The notes beneath the pieces are model-generated. The model saw only the letters and a program-made list of their open reading frames with translations. It was not told the origin of the DNA and searched no databases. A program made the translations under genes and the position numbers. Shown here piece after piece: positions 17,041 through 25,753 of a DNA stretch of 46,302 nt; positions within the stretch are counted from its first letter, which is position 1, and each line of letters begins with the position of its first letter. Source of the DNA: Flavobacteriales bacterium (GTDB taxonomy: Bacteria > Bacteroidota > Bacteroidia > Flavobacteriales > Flavobacteriaceae); the NCBI GenBank assembly GCA_027065715.1, contig JAMONO010000040.1, positions 1 to 46,302 of the forward strand. The letters run 5' to 3'.

Positions 17041-17072
17041 TAATTTTGTTGCAAATTCTAATTCACGATATA

Positions 17073-17834
17073 ATGATAAAAATAGTTATTTCACCCGCCA
17101 AAAAACTCGATTTAAAAAATCCGTATCCTACATTTGAATATACGCAACCTATTTTTCTCGATGATGCCGAAAAAATAATAGAAGTAATGCGTCATAAGTC
17201 TCCCGTCGAAATCAAAAGTTTGATGAAACTGTCGGATAATTTGGCAGAACTCAATTGGCATCGCTATCAAAATTGGAAAAAAGAAACAGACCCCTCAACC
17301 GCCCGCCCGGCTATATATACCTTTAACGGAAATGTTTATGACGGATTGTCCGTTCAAAATTTACCACATAATAAATTACCTTTTTTAAATAATTCATTGC
17401 GCATACTGTCGGGTTTGTACGGTTTGTTGCGTCCTTTTGATTATATTTATCCTTATCGTATGGAAATGGGCACCAAGTTATCTTTTGATACTTATAAAAA
17501 TTTGTATGAGTTTTGGCGTGCCAAAGTAACCGACCGCTTCAATGACGAAATGAACCAAGACGATTTTTTGGTCAATTTGGCAAGTCAAGAATATTTTAAA
17601 GTAATAAATACAAAACGGCTTAAAGTTCCGGTTTATGATATTGTTTTTAAAGAATATAAAAACGGCGAACTCAAAACCATTAGTTTGTATGCCAAAATAG
17701 CACGCGGTTTAATGACCCGATTTATTGTTCAAAACGAAATAAAAAATCCAGAAGAGCTCAAACTGTTCGACCGTGAAGGTTATGCTTTTGATGCCAATCT
17801 GTCCGGCGATTACAAATTGGTGTTTACCCGTTGA
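17073..17834 (+). CDS. yaaA: Peroxide stress protein YaaA
   Basis: From ATG 17073 the protein has 253 residues and begins with the YaaA/DUF328 hallmark MIKIVISPAKKLD. An upstream in-frame ATG at 17025 lies within the preceding terminator and is rejected. Further family blocks are the segment around residues 85-105 (AIYTFNGNVYDGL), ILSGLYGLLRPFDYIYPYRMEMGTKL (about 113-138), and the conserved C-terminal FDREGYAFD. YaaA lowers free iron and limits oxidative damage during peroxide stress; the fold binds DNA in vitro. Length matches the family. It is a single-gene unit that converges with the PAP2 gene, whose stop codon lies only 4 bases away. Confidence 0.93.
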   Translation: MIKIVISPAKKLDLKNPYPTFEYTQPIFLDDAEKIIEVMRHKSPVEIKSLMKLSDNLAELNWHRYQNWKKETDPSTARPAIYTFNGNVYDGLSVQNLPHNKLPFLNNSLRILSGLYGLLRPFDYIYPYRMEMGTKLSFDTYKNLYEFWRAKVTDRFNDEMNQDDFLVNLASQEYFKVINTKRLKVPVYDIVFKEYKNGELKTISLYAKIARGLMTRFIVQNEIKNPEELKLFDREGYAFDANLSGDYKLVFTR

Positions 17835-17838
17835 TTTT

Positions 17839-18387
17839 TTATCGAAAAAAACTTTTTAAAGGAGCTTTGTGTAACCACAACCACGCAGTTAAACTTCCGG
17901 TTAACACACCTCCCAATATATCGAGCGGGTAGTGCACCCCAAAAGCCATACGGGTGTAGGCAATCAAAACAGCCCACAATAACGAACCCCAACGCAAATA
18001 AGGATTGCGAAACAATAAAAAAACAGCTGTCGTTATGGCAAAAACTTCGGTGGTATGCCCCGAAGGAAAACTGTAACCGCCGCTTTCAATAATCGGTGTT
18101 AAAATTTTTGCGTTTAATTCATACGGACGAGGTCGTGCCGTAAGTTGTTTTAAGCTATTGCTTATCAAAGCCCCCAAACCTATGATTATGAGTATATTGA
18201 CGGCTGCATACAAGTATTTTTGTTTTTTTTGAACAAAAAATATTAATAACAATATAAAAATAAACACAAAAGCTACGGCTGTGGCATTATTGGTTGTCCA
18301 CATCAAAAAACTATCTGCACCATAAGGTCGATGCAGATAGATATATTGAGCGGTTTTTTCGTCAAATAATAACAGTTTTTGCAACAT
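17839..18387 (-). CDS. PAP2-family membrane phosphatase
   Basis: The 182-residue integral membrane protein has the three phosphatase motifs of the PAP2 superfamily: KQLTARPRP, PSGH (YSFPSGHTTE) and the RMAFGVHYPLD stretch with the catalytic His and Asp. About five hydrophobic segments surround them. Such enzymes dephosphorylate undecaprenyl pyrophosphate or phosphatidic-acid-type lipids on the outer side of the inner membrane. A role in recycling the lipid carrier for the glycan made by the operon at the left is plausible but unproven. It follows the PLP-enzyme gene by 6 bases, so the two are probably co-transcribed. Confidence 0.9.
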   Translation of the reverse strand: MLQKLLLFDEKTAQYIYLHRPYGADSFLMWTTNNATAVAFVFIFILLLIFFVQKKQKYLYAAVNILIIIGLGALISNSLKQLTARPRPYELNAKILTPIIESGGYSFPSGHTTEVFAITTAVFLLFRNPYLRWGSLLWAVLIAYTRMAFGVHYPLDILGGVLTGSLTAWLWLHKAPLKSFFR

Positions 18388-18393
18388 AAAATT

Positions 18394-19623
18394 TTATTGG
18401 TTTTGCAAGATTTGATCAAAATAACCTATCTCTTGCAGGGTTTCTTTCATTTTGCGATATGTGTCGGCAATGTCAAAGTCCAAGCCTATTGACATACGAA
18501 TTAATCCGTCGGACAAACCCATTTCGGCTTGTTCTTCTTCGGGTACTTCGCTCGACGTGCCTTTGCCCGGAGCGTTAAACAATGTTTTGTAAAAACCAAG
18601 ACTGACGGCTAAATATCCGACATTTTTTTCTTGCAGTTTTTCCATAAATTCTGTTGCTTTTTCACCGGTTTTTAAATCTAAGGTAATCATACCGCCAAAA
18701 CCGAAATCTTTGTTCATCATGCGTTTATACAAATTGTGTTGAGCATACGATTGCAAGCCCGGATATTTTACTTTAACTCCATCGGCTTCGAGGTGCTCGG
18801 CAAGATATTGAGCGTTTTTGCTGTGTTGAATCATACGAATGGGCAATGTGCGCAAATTTTTCAATATTTGTGCCGAACGCAAACTGTCCATAACAGGACC
18901 GAGTAGCATGCTACTGCCGTCATTGACATTTTTGAGTTCGTTGATAAAATCGTTTGATGAACAGATAACGCCGCCAACGGTATCATTAGTGCCGTTGATA
19001 AATTTGGTTAAGCTGTGTATAACTATGTCGGCTCCCATATTGGCCGGTGTAAAAATCAACGGGGTAAAGGTGTTGTCAATTACTAATTTTATCCCGTGTT
19101 TTCGGGCTATCTTTGACAAGGCTTCCACATCGGCAAGTTCCAATAGCGGGTTGCTCAATGTTTCGGCATAAATCAGTTTGGTGTTGGGTTTTATGGCTGC
19201 TTCTACCTTTTGCAGATTGGTAATATCGACAAATGTAGTTTCGATATTGAATTTAGGTACCCAATTTTTTAAAAAGGCATACGTGCCGCCGTATATGGTT
19301 CTACTTGAAACAATATGGTCACCGGCGTGAGCCAGTTGCAAAATTACGGGTGTAATGGCTCCCATGCCGCTACCGGCAACATTGGCGGCTTCGGTATTTT
19401 CCATTTTTGCCAGTGCCATGCTCAAATAATGATTGCTCGGACTGGTATGACGGGAATACAAATAACAACCGTCGGCATTGCCTTCAAATGTATCCAACAT
19501 GGTTTTGGCTTTCATAAATGTATAAGTAGCCGAGTCGGATATGGAAGGATTGACACCGCCAAATTCGCCAAAAAATTGTAAATCTTGTATTTCTTTTGCT
19601 GGATTGTGTTTATCTGAAGCCAT
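18394..19623 (-). CDS. Cys/Met-metabolism PLP-dependent enzyme (trans-sulfuration family)
   Basis: The 409-residue protein belongs to the cystathionine gamma-synthase/methionine gamma-lyase family. It shows Tyr56-Ser-Arg58, the SGMGAI loop near 85-90, Asp183 (VIDNTF) that contacts the pyridine nitrogen, and the PLP lysine Lys207 in SLTKFINGTND. Two usual signatures are altered: the YSR-x-x-NPT motif reads YSRHTSPSN, and the GH after the lysine reads GT. The reaction (gamma-synthase, gamma-lyase or O-acylhomoserine sulfhydrylase) therefore cannot be assigned. It is cytoplasmic. It precedes the PAP2 gene in a two-gene unit and lies 71 bases downstream of the methyltransferase gene. Confidence 0.85.
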   Translation of the reverse strand: MASDKHNPAKEIQDLQFFGEFGGVNPSISDSATYTFMKAKTMLDTFEGNADGCYLYSRHTSPSNHYLSMALAKMENTEAANVAGSGMGAITPVILQLAHAGDHIVSSRTIYGGTYAFLKNWVPKFNIETTFVDITNLQKVEAAIKPNTKLIYAETLSNPLLELADVEALSKIARKHGIKLVIDNTFTPLIFTPANMGADIVIHSLTKFINGTNDTVGGVICSSNDFINELKNVNDGSSMLLGPVMDSLRSAQILKNLRTLPIRMIQHSKNAQYLAEHLEADGVKVKYPGLQSYAQHNLYKRMMNKDFGFGGMITLDLKTGEKATEFMEKLQEKNVGYLAVSLGFYKTLFNAPGKGTSSEVPEEEQAEMGLSDGLIRMSIGLDFDIADTYRKMKETLQEIGYFDQILQNQ

Positions 19624-19694
19624 AATTTGAAATTTTGTATTTGTGATAGCAATTTACAAAAAAAATGACAATATAAAACTGTTGTTTGTTAAGT

Positions 19695-20447
19695 TTATTT
19701 GTAAACAACCGGCAATATCTCGTCTTTGTTTAAACGGAACCGGTCTGTTTCGGTCTCATTCATCTGTTTGGTTATATTCACTTGTTTCACTTTAAATCCG
19801 ACTGCCGCCAGTTTATCAAAATAATCGCGTCCATAAATACGTACATGGTCATATTGACCGAAAATACGGGTGCGTTCTTTGGGGTCGGTGATGCTGTCGT
19901 CTTGAAAAGTAACCGCTCTATTCATATCAATGGGGATTTGAAAAATACCCCAGCCGCCGGGTTTCATTATTCTGTATAGTTCTTGCATGGCTTTATGGTC
20001 ATCGGGGATATGTTCCAATACGTGGTTGCAAAAAATAATATCAAATTCGTTGTCCGAAAAAGGCAAATCGGTAATATCGGCTTTTATGTCAGCCAGTGGC
20101 GATTGCAAATCCGTAGTGATATAGTTGAGGTTCTTTTGTTTTTTTAAACGTTTGTAAAAGGCTTGTTCGGGAGCAATGTGCAACACTTTGTACGGTTTGG
20201 TAAAAAAATCGGTTTGTTGAAGATAAAGCCACATTAAGCGATGCCGTTCTAATGACAGGGTGCCGGGCGACAAGACATTTTTGCGTATTTGAGCATATCC
20301 GTAAGGCAAAAATCGACGGTATGATTTACCGTTTATAGGGTCGGTATAACGGTTGCCGCGGTAATACAAATCGATGACAGGACGTATAAAGTTGCTCAAA
20401 GAGATCAATAACGGACGCGGAACGGTATTCAATATGGTTTTTAGCAT
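19695..20447 (-). CDS. Class I SAM-dependent methyltransferase
   Basis: The 250-residue protein has the SAM-binding core: VLHIAPEQAF (motif I region, around residue 88), the acidic TTDLQSPLADIKADITDLPF that follows, and FCNHVLEHIPDDHKAMQELYRIMKPGGWGIF typical of Methyltransf_11. The N-terminal 70 residues contain a basic, aromatic-rich segment. The substrate is unknown. It sits downstream of map with a 132-base gap that contains a possible promoter box, an arrangement I recall from flavobacterial genomes. Confidence 0.85.
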   Translation of the reverse strand: MLKTILNTVPRPLLISLSNFIRPVIDLYYRGNRYTDPINGKSYRRFLPYGYAQIRKNVLSPGTLSLERHRLMWLYLQQTDFFTKPYKVLHIAPEQAFYKRLKKQKNLNYITTDLQSPLADIKADITDLPFSDNEFDIIFCNHVLEHIPDDHKAMQELYRIMKPGGWGIFQIPIDMNRAVTFQDDSITDPKERTRIFGQYDHVRIYGRDYFDKLAAVGFKVKQVNITKQMNETETDRFRLNKDEILPVVYK

Positions 20448-20516
20448 CTCGGGTAAAGAATATTTTCATTTGTTACGACCAAGCTCGGATAAAGTCGGAT
20501 TTGCAATTAGCTCTTT

Positions 20517-20524
20517 CAAAAATA
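20517..20524 (-). promoter_or_regulatory. Candidate -7 box for the methyltransferase gene
   Basis: The minus strand reads TATTTTTG, matching TAnnTTTG, about 70 bases before the start codon. No -33 element is apparent. Confidence 0.3.
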
Positions 20525-20579
20525 CAAAAAAACTAACTAAGCCGGTTGTTGGTTCTAATTGTGTTTCGGTTTGGAAAGT

Positions 20580-21389
20580 TTAAGTTGTAGAACGGAATGG
20601 TTTTTCTTCATCGGTTTTAATTCCCAATACATCGTAGATATATTGAAAAGTTGAGAGCAATTCGGGTTTACCGTTAATCAGCGCCACATCGTGTTCAAAG
20701 TGTGCCGAAGGTTTACGGTCGGCGGTAAGAACCGTCCAGCCGTCCGATAGTTGGTTGATACGGTGTGTGCCCATATTAATCATGGGTTCAATGGCAAGCA
20801 CCATACCGTCTTTAAATTTTTTGCCGCGTCCCGGACGTCCGTAGTTGGGTACTTGCGGGTCTTCGTGTAGTTTGCGTCCCAAACCGTGTCCTACCAGTTC
20901 GCGAACCACACCGTAACCGTGTCCTTCGGTATATTGTTGAATGGCGTGACCTATATCACTTACTCGTTTGCCGGCTTTGAATTGAGCTATACCGATGTAT
21001 AATGATTCTTTGGTTACTTGTAACAGTTTTTTGGTTGCTTCATCCACTTCGCCTACTTCAAAAGTATAGGCGTGATCGCCGTAAAAACCATTCATCAAAA
21101 CACCGCAATCTATTGAAACAATATCGCCGTTACGTAAAGGTTTTTCGGTGGGAATGCCGTGTACTACTTGATCATTGGGACTAAAACAAAGCGTATTGGG
21201 AAAATCATACATTCCTTTAAACCCCGGAGTGCCTCCGTGATCGCGTATAAATTCTTCCGCCAGTTTATCAAGATATATACCGCTTACACCGGGCTTGATT
21301 TCGGAAGCTATCATGCCGAGAGTTTTGGATACCAACAAAGCACTTTGACGTATCAGTTCAATTTCTTCAAGACTTTTTATCTTAATCAT
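20580..21389 (-). CDS. map: Type I methionyl aminopeptidase
   Basis: The 269-residue protein removes the N-terminal Met from new proteins. All family landmarks are present: VVHGIPTEKPLRNGDIVSID with the His and first Asp, GFYGDHAYTF with the second metal-binding Asp, RELVGHGLGRKLHEDP with the metal-binding His, GMVLAIEPMINMG with Glu, and HFEHDVALI with the last Glu-His pair. There is no N-terminal zinc-finger extension, which is normal for bacterial type I enzymes. It has its own candidate promoter just upstream and is not within a ribosomal protein/secY operon, where map lies in many bacteria. Confidence 0.96.
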   Translation of the reverse strand: MIKIKSLEEIELIRQSALLVSKTLGMIASEIKPGVSGIYLDKLAEEFIRDHGGTPGFKGMYDFPNTLCFSPNDQVVHGIPTEKPLRNGDIVSIDCGVLMNGFYGDHAYTFEVGEVDEATKKLLQVTKESLYIGIAQFKAGKRVSDIGHAIQQYTEGHGYGVVRELVGHGLGRKLHEDPQVPNYGRPGRGKKFKDGMVLAIEPMINMGTHRINQLSDGWTVLTADRKPSAHFEHDVALINGKPELLSTFQYIYDVLGIKTDEEKPFRSTT

Positions 21390-21415
21390 AAAGCTGTTTC
21401 TTTTTTTTGAAGCGA

Positions 21416-21423
21416 CAAATATA
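21416..21423 (-). promoter_or_regulatory. Candidate -7 box for map
   Basis: The minus strand reads TATATTTG, an exact TAnnTTTG match, 27 bases before the map start codon. A TTG at 21448-21450 is 24 nt away, slightly longer than usual. Confidence 0.45.
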
Positions 21424-21433
21424 AGGCTTATTT

Positions 21434-22477
21434 TTATATGGTTTTATCAATCAAATCCGTTAAAGTTTTGCCGGCAAAATCTTTTAAGTGATATTCTTTT
21501 CCGTTGATGTCATAAGCCGTAAAATCGGGTGAAGGTCTTCCCGGCATGATTGATTTAAGGTTATGGTATTTTTCTTTGACAGGTTTTTTAAGGCTGTCGT
21601 TTAATACGAGCCGGTTAAACAAACGATAAAATTCTTCCATGTGTTGGGTGTATTTGCCTTCTTGCAAGGCCAAAGTTTCTTTGAGTTTGGGATTTTTGAT
21701 TTCTTTTGCTATCATTTGCAATCTTTCATACGGGTCCACTTCGGCTCCGATTTTTTGTTCGGCAATTTTAAAAGTCAAGTATTCCGACAGTATTTGCACA
21801 CCTTTGGGAATTTTTAAAAAACGTTCGTCGTTCAAAATTTGGTTGTCAAAAGCTCGCGGAAAGTTATTGGAAACTTTAAAGGATTTGTCATGGGTTAAAT
21901 AGCGTCTAACCATTTCATATTTGGACAAATATGATGATTTGTTGAATTGGTTTCTAAATTTTTCCAAATCGGCAAATTCATTATCGGTTACCTGTTGCAG
22001 CAGTTGGTCATATACATTATATATACTGTCTTGTAAGTGCACAAAAGTTTTTTCGTCCAAATTGCCGTAATATTGATAAGCGGTTTTGGGATGCAATTCA
22101 ATTCCTTTGAGCATTTTGGCGGCTAAATAATTGTTGTTTTCGGCACCTGTCCCTTCAAAAGAGAGGCTTGGGTCGAAGTTATTATAATCGAGTTGCATTT
22201 GCAAATTGTAACCGGGTTTTAAATACAGCCAAGTGTATTGTTCTCCCAAATTCATTTTGTAATAAGATTTGGGCAAGTGTAAGGTGTCCGAAAAATTGCC
22301 CGAACTATCGAGTTGAATGACAGCTGCTTTTTGATTTTGTAAATTACGCAAAATAAATTTGTCCGCAGGAGCGTTTTGTATGTGTCCCGAAAAAATTTCG
22401 TAATCGATATTGCGGTTTCCCTTATTTTGACAAGCTGACAGATATAGGTATAAGATTAGCAGAGCGATTTTTTTCAT
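21434..22477 (-). CDS. C-terminally truncated TlpA/DUF4369-type lipoprotein lacking the thioredoxin domain
   Basis: The 347-residue product has a lipoprotein signal with LSAC (Cys16) and the long N-terminal region seen in Bacteroidota TlpA-like proteins. The linker into the thioredoxin domain is clear at the end (PGRPSPDFTAYDINGKEYHLKDFAGK). In relatives this is followed by a VVYVDFWATWCGPC-like segment and about 110 more residues. Here the frame instead continues TLTDLIDKTI and stops, so the redox-active CxxC and the whole thioredoxin fold are missing. Only 44 bases separate it from map and none of them encode the lost domain, which points to a deletion rather than a simple frameshift. Either the stub has a non-redox role or the gene is decaying. 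It lies 45 bases after lgt. Confidence 0.75.
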   Translation of the reverse strand: MKKIALLILYLYLSACQNKGNRNIDYEIFSGHIQNAPADKFILRNLQNQKAAVIQLDSSGNFSDTLHLPKSYYKMNLGEQYTWLYLKPGYNLQMQLDYNNFDPSLSFEGTGAENNNYLAAKMLKGIELHPKTAYQYYGNLDEKTFVHLQDSIYNVYDQLLQQVTDNEFADLEKFRNQFNKSSYLSKYEMVRRYLTHDKSFKVSNNFPRAFDNQILNDERFLKIPKGVQILSEYLTFKIAEQKIGAEVDPYERLQMIAKEIKNPKLKETLALQEGKYTQHMEEFYRLFNRLVLNDSLKKPVKEKYHNLKSIMPGRPSPDFTAYDINGKEYHLKDFAGKTLTDLIDKTI

Positions 22478-22522
22478 ATCAGGTTTTTATTATTGGTTAT
22501 GAGCTGTTTTATAAAGAATGTA

Positions 22523-23380
22523 TCAATTGATAGATTTGCGTTTATACTTCCATACCGAATATATCATAAACCCGATACCTGTAATTATAAACGGAACGCT
22601 CAGCCATTGTCCGGTATTTAGTCCGGTGTCGGCAAGGAGTTTGGCATCGACTTTGTCTTGGGGTTCTTTGTAAAATTCTATGAGCAGGCGAATAATCCAA
22701 AGCAACGAAAAGAAAATACCGAAAAGCATGCCTTCATATTTTTTCAAATCGGTTTTCCAATACAGATATAGCATAACAAACAGCAAAGAAATGTAAGCAC
22801 CGGCTTCGTATAATTGGGTAGGGTAGCGGGGAAAATTTTCACCGAGTTGTTTAAAAACAAATCCGTAGTCGCTTCCGGTGGGTTTACCTATAATTTCCGA
22901 GTTGAGTAAGTTTCCGATACGGATAAGAGCCGCACCTACCGGAATGGTCAAGGTTATACGGTCCAATATCCACAAAAAGCTATGTTTTCCTTTTAAAAAT
23001 TTATACCAAAAATACAAGACAGCCAAAAATATACCTATGGTTGCTCCGTGACTGGCTAAGCCTTGAAAACCTGTAAATTTGTAACCTTCGGCTGTTTTTC
23101 TGACAGGTAAAAGGATTTCTTCCAGGTGGTTTTTGTAATAGCTGTTCCAATCGTAAAAAAATACATGTCCCAATCGAGCTCCCAGCAAAGTTCCAACAAC
23201 GGCATAGGTAAGCATGGGGTCGAGGTATGAGTTATTCAATCCTTCATTATCAAAAATTTTTTTTAGAATATAATAACCTGCGGCAAAACCTACAATATAC
23301 ATTAAACTGTAATAGCGTATAGTAACGGGTCCTAATTCCAGTCCGATACTCGGGTCCCAAATAATGCTTAGTAAATTCAT
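22523..23380 (-). CDS. lgt: Prolipoprotein diacylglyceryl transferase
   Basis: The 285-residue inner-membrane protein attaches diacylglycerol to the lipobox Cys of prolipoproteins. Recognisable family blocks are [16 protein letters not shown] (near 66-81), [10 protein letters not shown] with the catalytic His, and [17 protein letters not shown] (near 153-169) with the conserved Arg, Asn and Glu. About seven membrane segments are present. Its start codon overlaps the yidD stop codon in an ATGA arrangement, so the two are translationally coupled. It serves the many lipoproteins seen in this window. Confidence 0.96.
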   Translation of the reverse strand: MNLLSIIWDPSIGLELGPVTIRYYSLMYIVGFAAGYYILKKIFDNEGLNNSYLDPMLTYAVVGTLLGARLGHVFFYDWNSYYKNHLEEILLPVRKTAEGYKFTGFQGLASHGATIGIFLAVLYFWYKFLKGKHSFLWILDRITLTIPVGAALIRIGNLLNSEIIGKPTGSDYGFVFKQLGENFPRYPTQLYEAGAYISLLFVMLYLYWKTDLKKYEGMLFGIFFSLLWIIRLLIEFYKEPQDKVDAKLLADTGLNTGQWLSVPFIITGIGFMIYSVWKYKRKSIN

Positions 23381-23655
23381 TTGTCTAATTTATAATTGTT
23401 TTTCTTTTTTAGCGATTCTTTGGTAGGCACGGGGTCATATCCCGAACCGCCCCACGGGTTACAACTCAATATACGTTTAATTGCCAGCCAACCACCTGTA
23501 AACAATCCGTGTGTTTTTAAGGCTTCTATCGTGTATTGTGAACAAGTAGGCGTATAACGGCAATTGGAACCCAGCAATGGAGACAAAAAATATTGATAAA
23601 ATTTGGTCAGCCAAATAAAAGGTTCTGCAAGAAACTGAGCAATATGTCGTAGCAC
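23377..23655 (-). CDS. yidD: Membrane protein insertion efficiency factor YidD
   Basis: The 92-residue protein carries the complete YidD signature: [19 protein letters not shown], then [18 protein letters not shown]. The N-terminus forms an amphipathic or membrane-associated segment. YidD assists YidC-dependent membrane insertion. It is more often found near rnpA and yidC; here it is coupled to lgt by a 4-base overlap. Confidence 0.95.
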   Translation of the reverse strand: MLRHIAQFLAEPFIWLTKFYQYFLSPLLGSNCRYTPTCSQYTIEALKTHGLFTGGWLAIKRILSCNPWGGSGYDPVPTKESLKKKNNYKLDK

Positions 23656-23675
23656 GGTATTTGTTTTTGGTTATA

Positions 23676-23683
23676 CAAAAATA
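23676..23683 (-). promoter_or_regulatory. Candidate -7 box for yidD-lgt
   Basis: The minus strand reads TATTTTTG, an exact TAnnTTTG match, 21 bases before the yidD start. No good -33 element is visible. Confidence 0.35.
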
Positions 23684-23729
23684 CATTATTTGTTGTAAAT
23701 AAAGTCATGTATTCAGATAAGCTTAACAT

Positions 23730-24284
23730 TTATTGCAAACTATCGTTCGGGTTGTGTATTTCAAAATTTTTTTCTTTAATTTTTTTCAAAGTTTCATTGT
23801 TTTTAAGTTTTTTCAAATTAACCAAAATTACGGGAGACAAATCCTTTACGGGCTTATACAATTTACTCTCGTTTAATGTTTCTTGTTTGACCAAAGGAAA
23901 CATTTGATTGCCTTGATCAAAGAGCCATAAAATCAAACTTAAAACAACCAATTTTATGGCAACCGACAAAGCACCGCCGGCTATACGGTTTACAAATCCC
24001 AAAGCTACGGCTTCCAAAAACTTGTCGAGCAATTTGCCTGTCAAATGCAATAAGGCAAAAACAATGATAAAAGTAATGATATAAGACATAATAGCCAGTT
24101 CGTCCGGATTTTTATGTAACCATTGCGACAATAGTTCTACTATCAAATAAGAAAAGTGGATAGCGGCATACAAACCGACAATAATAGCCAAAAAAGAAAT
24201 TAACATATAAATAATTCCTTTTTTATAACCCGAATAAAAAGCCCAAACAAGGACTACGGCGATAATTAAATCTAAATAATTCAT
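23730..24284 (-). CDS. CvpA family membrane protein
   Basis: The 184-residue protein opens with MNYLDLIIAVVLVWAFYSGYKKGIIYMLIS, the CvpA signature, and has four hydrophobic segments within the first 130 residues, with GFVNRIAGGALS between the third and fourth. The C-terminal 50 residues are charged and cytoplasmic. CvpA proteins influence colicin V production, purine-related and envelope-stress phenotypes in other bacteria; the molecular role is unknown. It lies 74 bases upstream of yidD and is divergent from the beta-propeller lipoprotein gene. Confidence 0.88.
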   Translation of the reverse strand: MNYLDLIIAVVLVWAFYSGYKKGIIYMLISFLAIIVGLYAAIHFSYLIVELLSQWLHKNPDELAIMSYIITFIIVFALLHLTGKLLDKFLEAVALGFVNRIAGGALSVAIKLVVLSLILWLFDQGNQMFPLVKQETLNESKLYKPVKDLSPVILVNLKKLKNNETLKKIKEKNFEIHNPNDSLQ

Positions 24285-24442
24285 TTTGAGTATATTGTTA
24301 TAATTGAGTTGTTTTTTATATTCAGTGTAATTGTGGTTTTAAAATCCAATAGACACTTTTAGAAACATTTTTCGACATATCAATCTTTTTTATTCGTAAT
24401 AATTCTGTTCGGTATTCGATATTTTTATTTCAATAAAAAACT

Positions 24443-24450
24443 TATTTTTG
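24443..24450 (+). promoter_or_regulatory. Candidate -7 box for the beta-propeller lipoprotein gene
   Basis: TATTTTTG matches TAnnTTTG exactly, 21 bases before the chosen start codon at 24472. No clear TTG lies at the -33 position. Confidence 0.45.
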
Positions 24451-24471
24451 CCTCTAAATTACGAAAAATAT

Positions 24472-25584
24472 ATGACAATGAAATTTAAAACACTTTTTGC
24501 TCTTATCGGTTTGGTTTACCTGATGGGAGCATGCAAGCATAACGGAAAAAAAGCCGATGGTAAATCGGGTGAAACCAAATTGGTTCAAAAGGTTTTTTAC
24601 GACAAAGAAAAAAAACATTTTAAGTCGGTTAAACAACTGACTTTTGGTGGCGATAATGCCGAAGCATATTGGAGTTTTGATGATAAAAAATTGGTTTTTC
24701 AAGCACGTAACCCGCGTTGGAATGTTCCTTGTGACCAAATATTTGTTATGAATGCCGACCAACCGCTCGACAGTGTGCACATGCCCAAAATGATAAGCAC
24801 CGGTAAAGGACGTACCACTTGTAGTTATTTCCTCCCCGGCGACAGCCTGATAATTTATGCTTCTACTCATTTGGGAGGTGATGCTTGTCCGCCCGAACCT
24901 AAAAAAGAAAAAGGACGTTATGTGTGGCCTATATACGATACTTATGATATTTTTGTAGCCGATTTAAACGGAAACATAGTAAAACAATTGACCGATACAC
25001 CGGGCTATGATGCCGAACCTACAGTGTCCCCCGACGGTAAAAAAATTGTTTTTACTTCAACCCGTAGCGGCGATTTGGAACTTTATACCATGAATATTGA
25101 CGGAACCGGTGTAAAACAAATTACACATGAATTGGGTTATGACGGAGGGGCTTTCTTTTCGCCCGACAGCAAACAAATTGTGTTTCGTTCGTCAAGACCC
25201 AAAACACCCGAAGAAATCAAAAAATACAAAGACCTCTTGGCACAAGGTTTGGTAGAACCAACCAATATGGAAATTTATGTGTGCGATGCCGACGGAAGCA
25301 ATTTGCATCAAGTTACTCATTTGGGAGGCGCCAACTGGGCACCTTTCTTTCATCCCGGTGGCAAAAAAATTATTTTTTCGTCTAACCACAAAACCAAAAC
25401 CATACCATTTAATTTATATATGATTAATGTGGACGGAACCGGATTGGAACAAATTACTTTTGACCCTATATTTGATGCTTTTCCCATGTTTTCATACGAC
25501 GGAAAAAAACTGGTATTCGGTTCCAATCGCAACAATAGAGGCACACATGATACCAATTTGTTTTTGGCGGAGTGGAAAGATTGA
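24472..25584 (+). CDS. TolB-like PD40 beta-propeller lipoprotein
   Basis: From the ATG at 24472 (or 24478) the product has about 370 residues. The in-frame ATG at 24448 overlaps the predicted -7 promoter box and is rejected. A lipoprotein signal ends at MGAC. The rest consists of PD40/WD40-like repeats as in TolB, for example EPTVSPDGKKIVFTSTRSGD, LYTMNIDGTGVKQITH, FFSPDSKQIVFRSSR, LYMINVDGTGLEQITF and FSYDGKKLVFGSNR. These build a six-bladed propeller that usually binds proteins or peptides. There is no N-terminal TolB domain and no adjacent tol/pal genes, so it is not TolB itself. It is a single-gene unit that ends in a strong terminator. Confidence 0.88.
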   Translation: MTMKFKTLFALIGLVYLMGACKHNGKKADGKSGETKLVQKVFYDKEKKHFKSVKQLTFGGDNAEAYWSFDDKKLVFQARNPRWNVPCDQIFVMNADQPLDSVHMPKMISTGKGRTTCSYFLPGDSLIIYASTHLGGDACPPEPKKEKGRYVWPIYDTYDIFVADLNGNIVKQLTDTPGYDAEPTVSPDGKKIVFTSTRSGDLELYTMNIDGTGVKQITHELGYDGGAFFSPDSKQIVFRSSRPKTPEEIKKYKDLLAQGLVEPTNMEIYVCDADGSNLHQVTHLGGANWAPFFHPGGKKIIFSSNHKTKTIPFNLYMINVDGTGLEQITFDPIFDAFPMFSYDGKKLVFGSNRNNRGTHDTNLFLAEWKD

Positions 25585-25610
25585 TTTTCATTTAATATAA
25601 AAATTCTTAT

Positions 25611-25639
25611 AAACCACGTTGTAATGACGTGGTTTTTTT
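25611..25639 (+). terminator. Rho-independent terminator
   Basis: A 9-bp perfect stem (25611-25619 with 25627-25635; AAACCACGT paired with ACGTGGTTT) is followed by T residues to 25639. Confidence 0.85.
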
Positions 25640-25753
25640 ATGTTACTTATTAACAATTTTTTGATAATAACTTTATGAAAATACGTCGTTTTAAAGGATA
25701 ATTTTTTCATAAATTAGCGAACTGAATAAATCAAACTCAAAATTTTTCAAACT

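Noticed and set aside
17025-17072. Upstream ATG extending YaaA by 16 residues
   Set aside because: It lies within the terminator hairpin of the preceding gene, and YaaA proteins start at MIKIVISPAKK.
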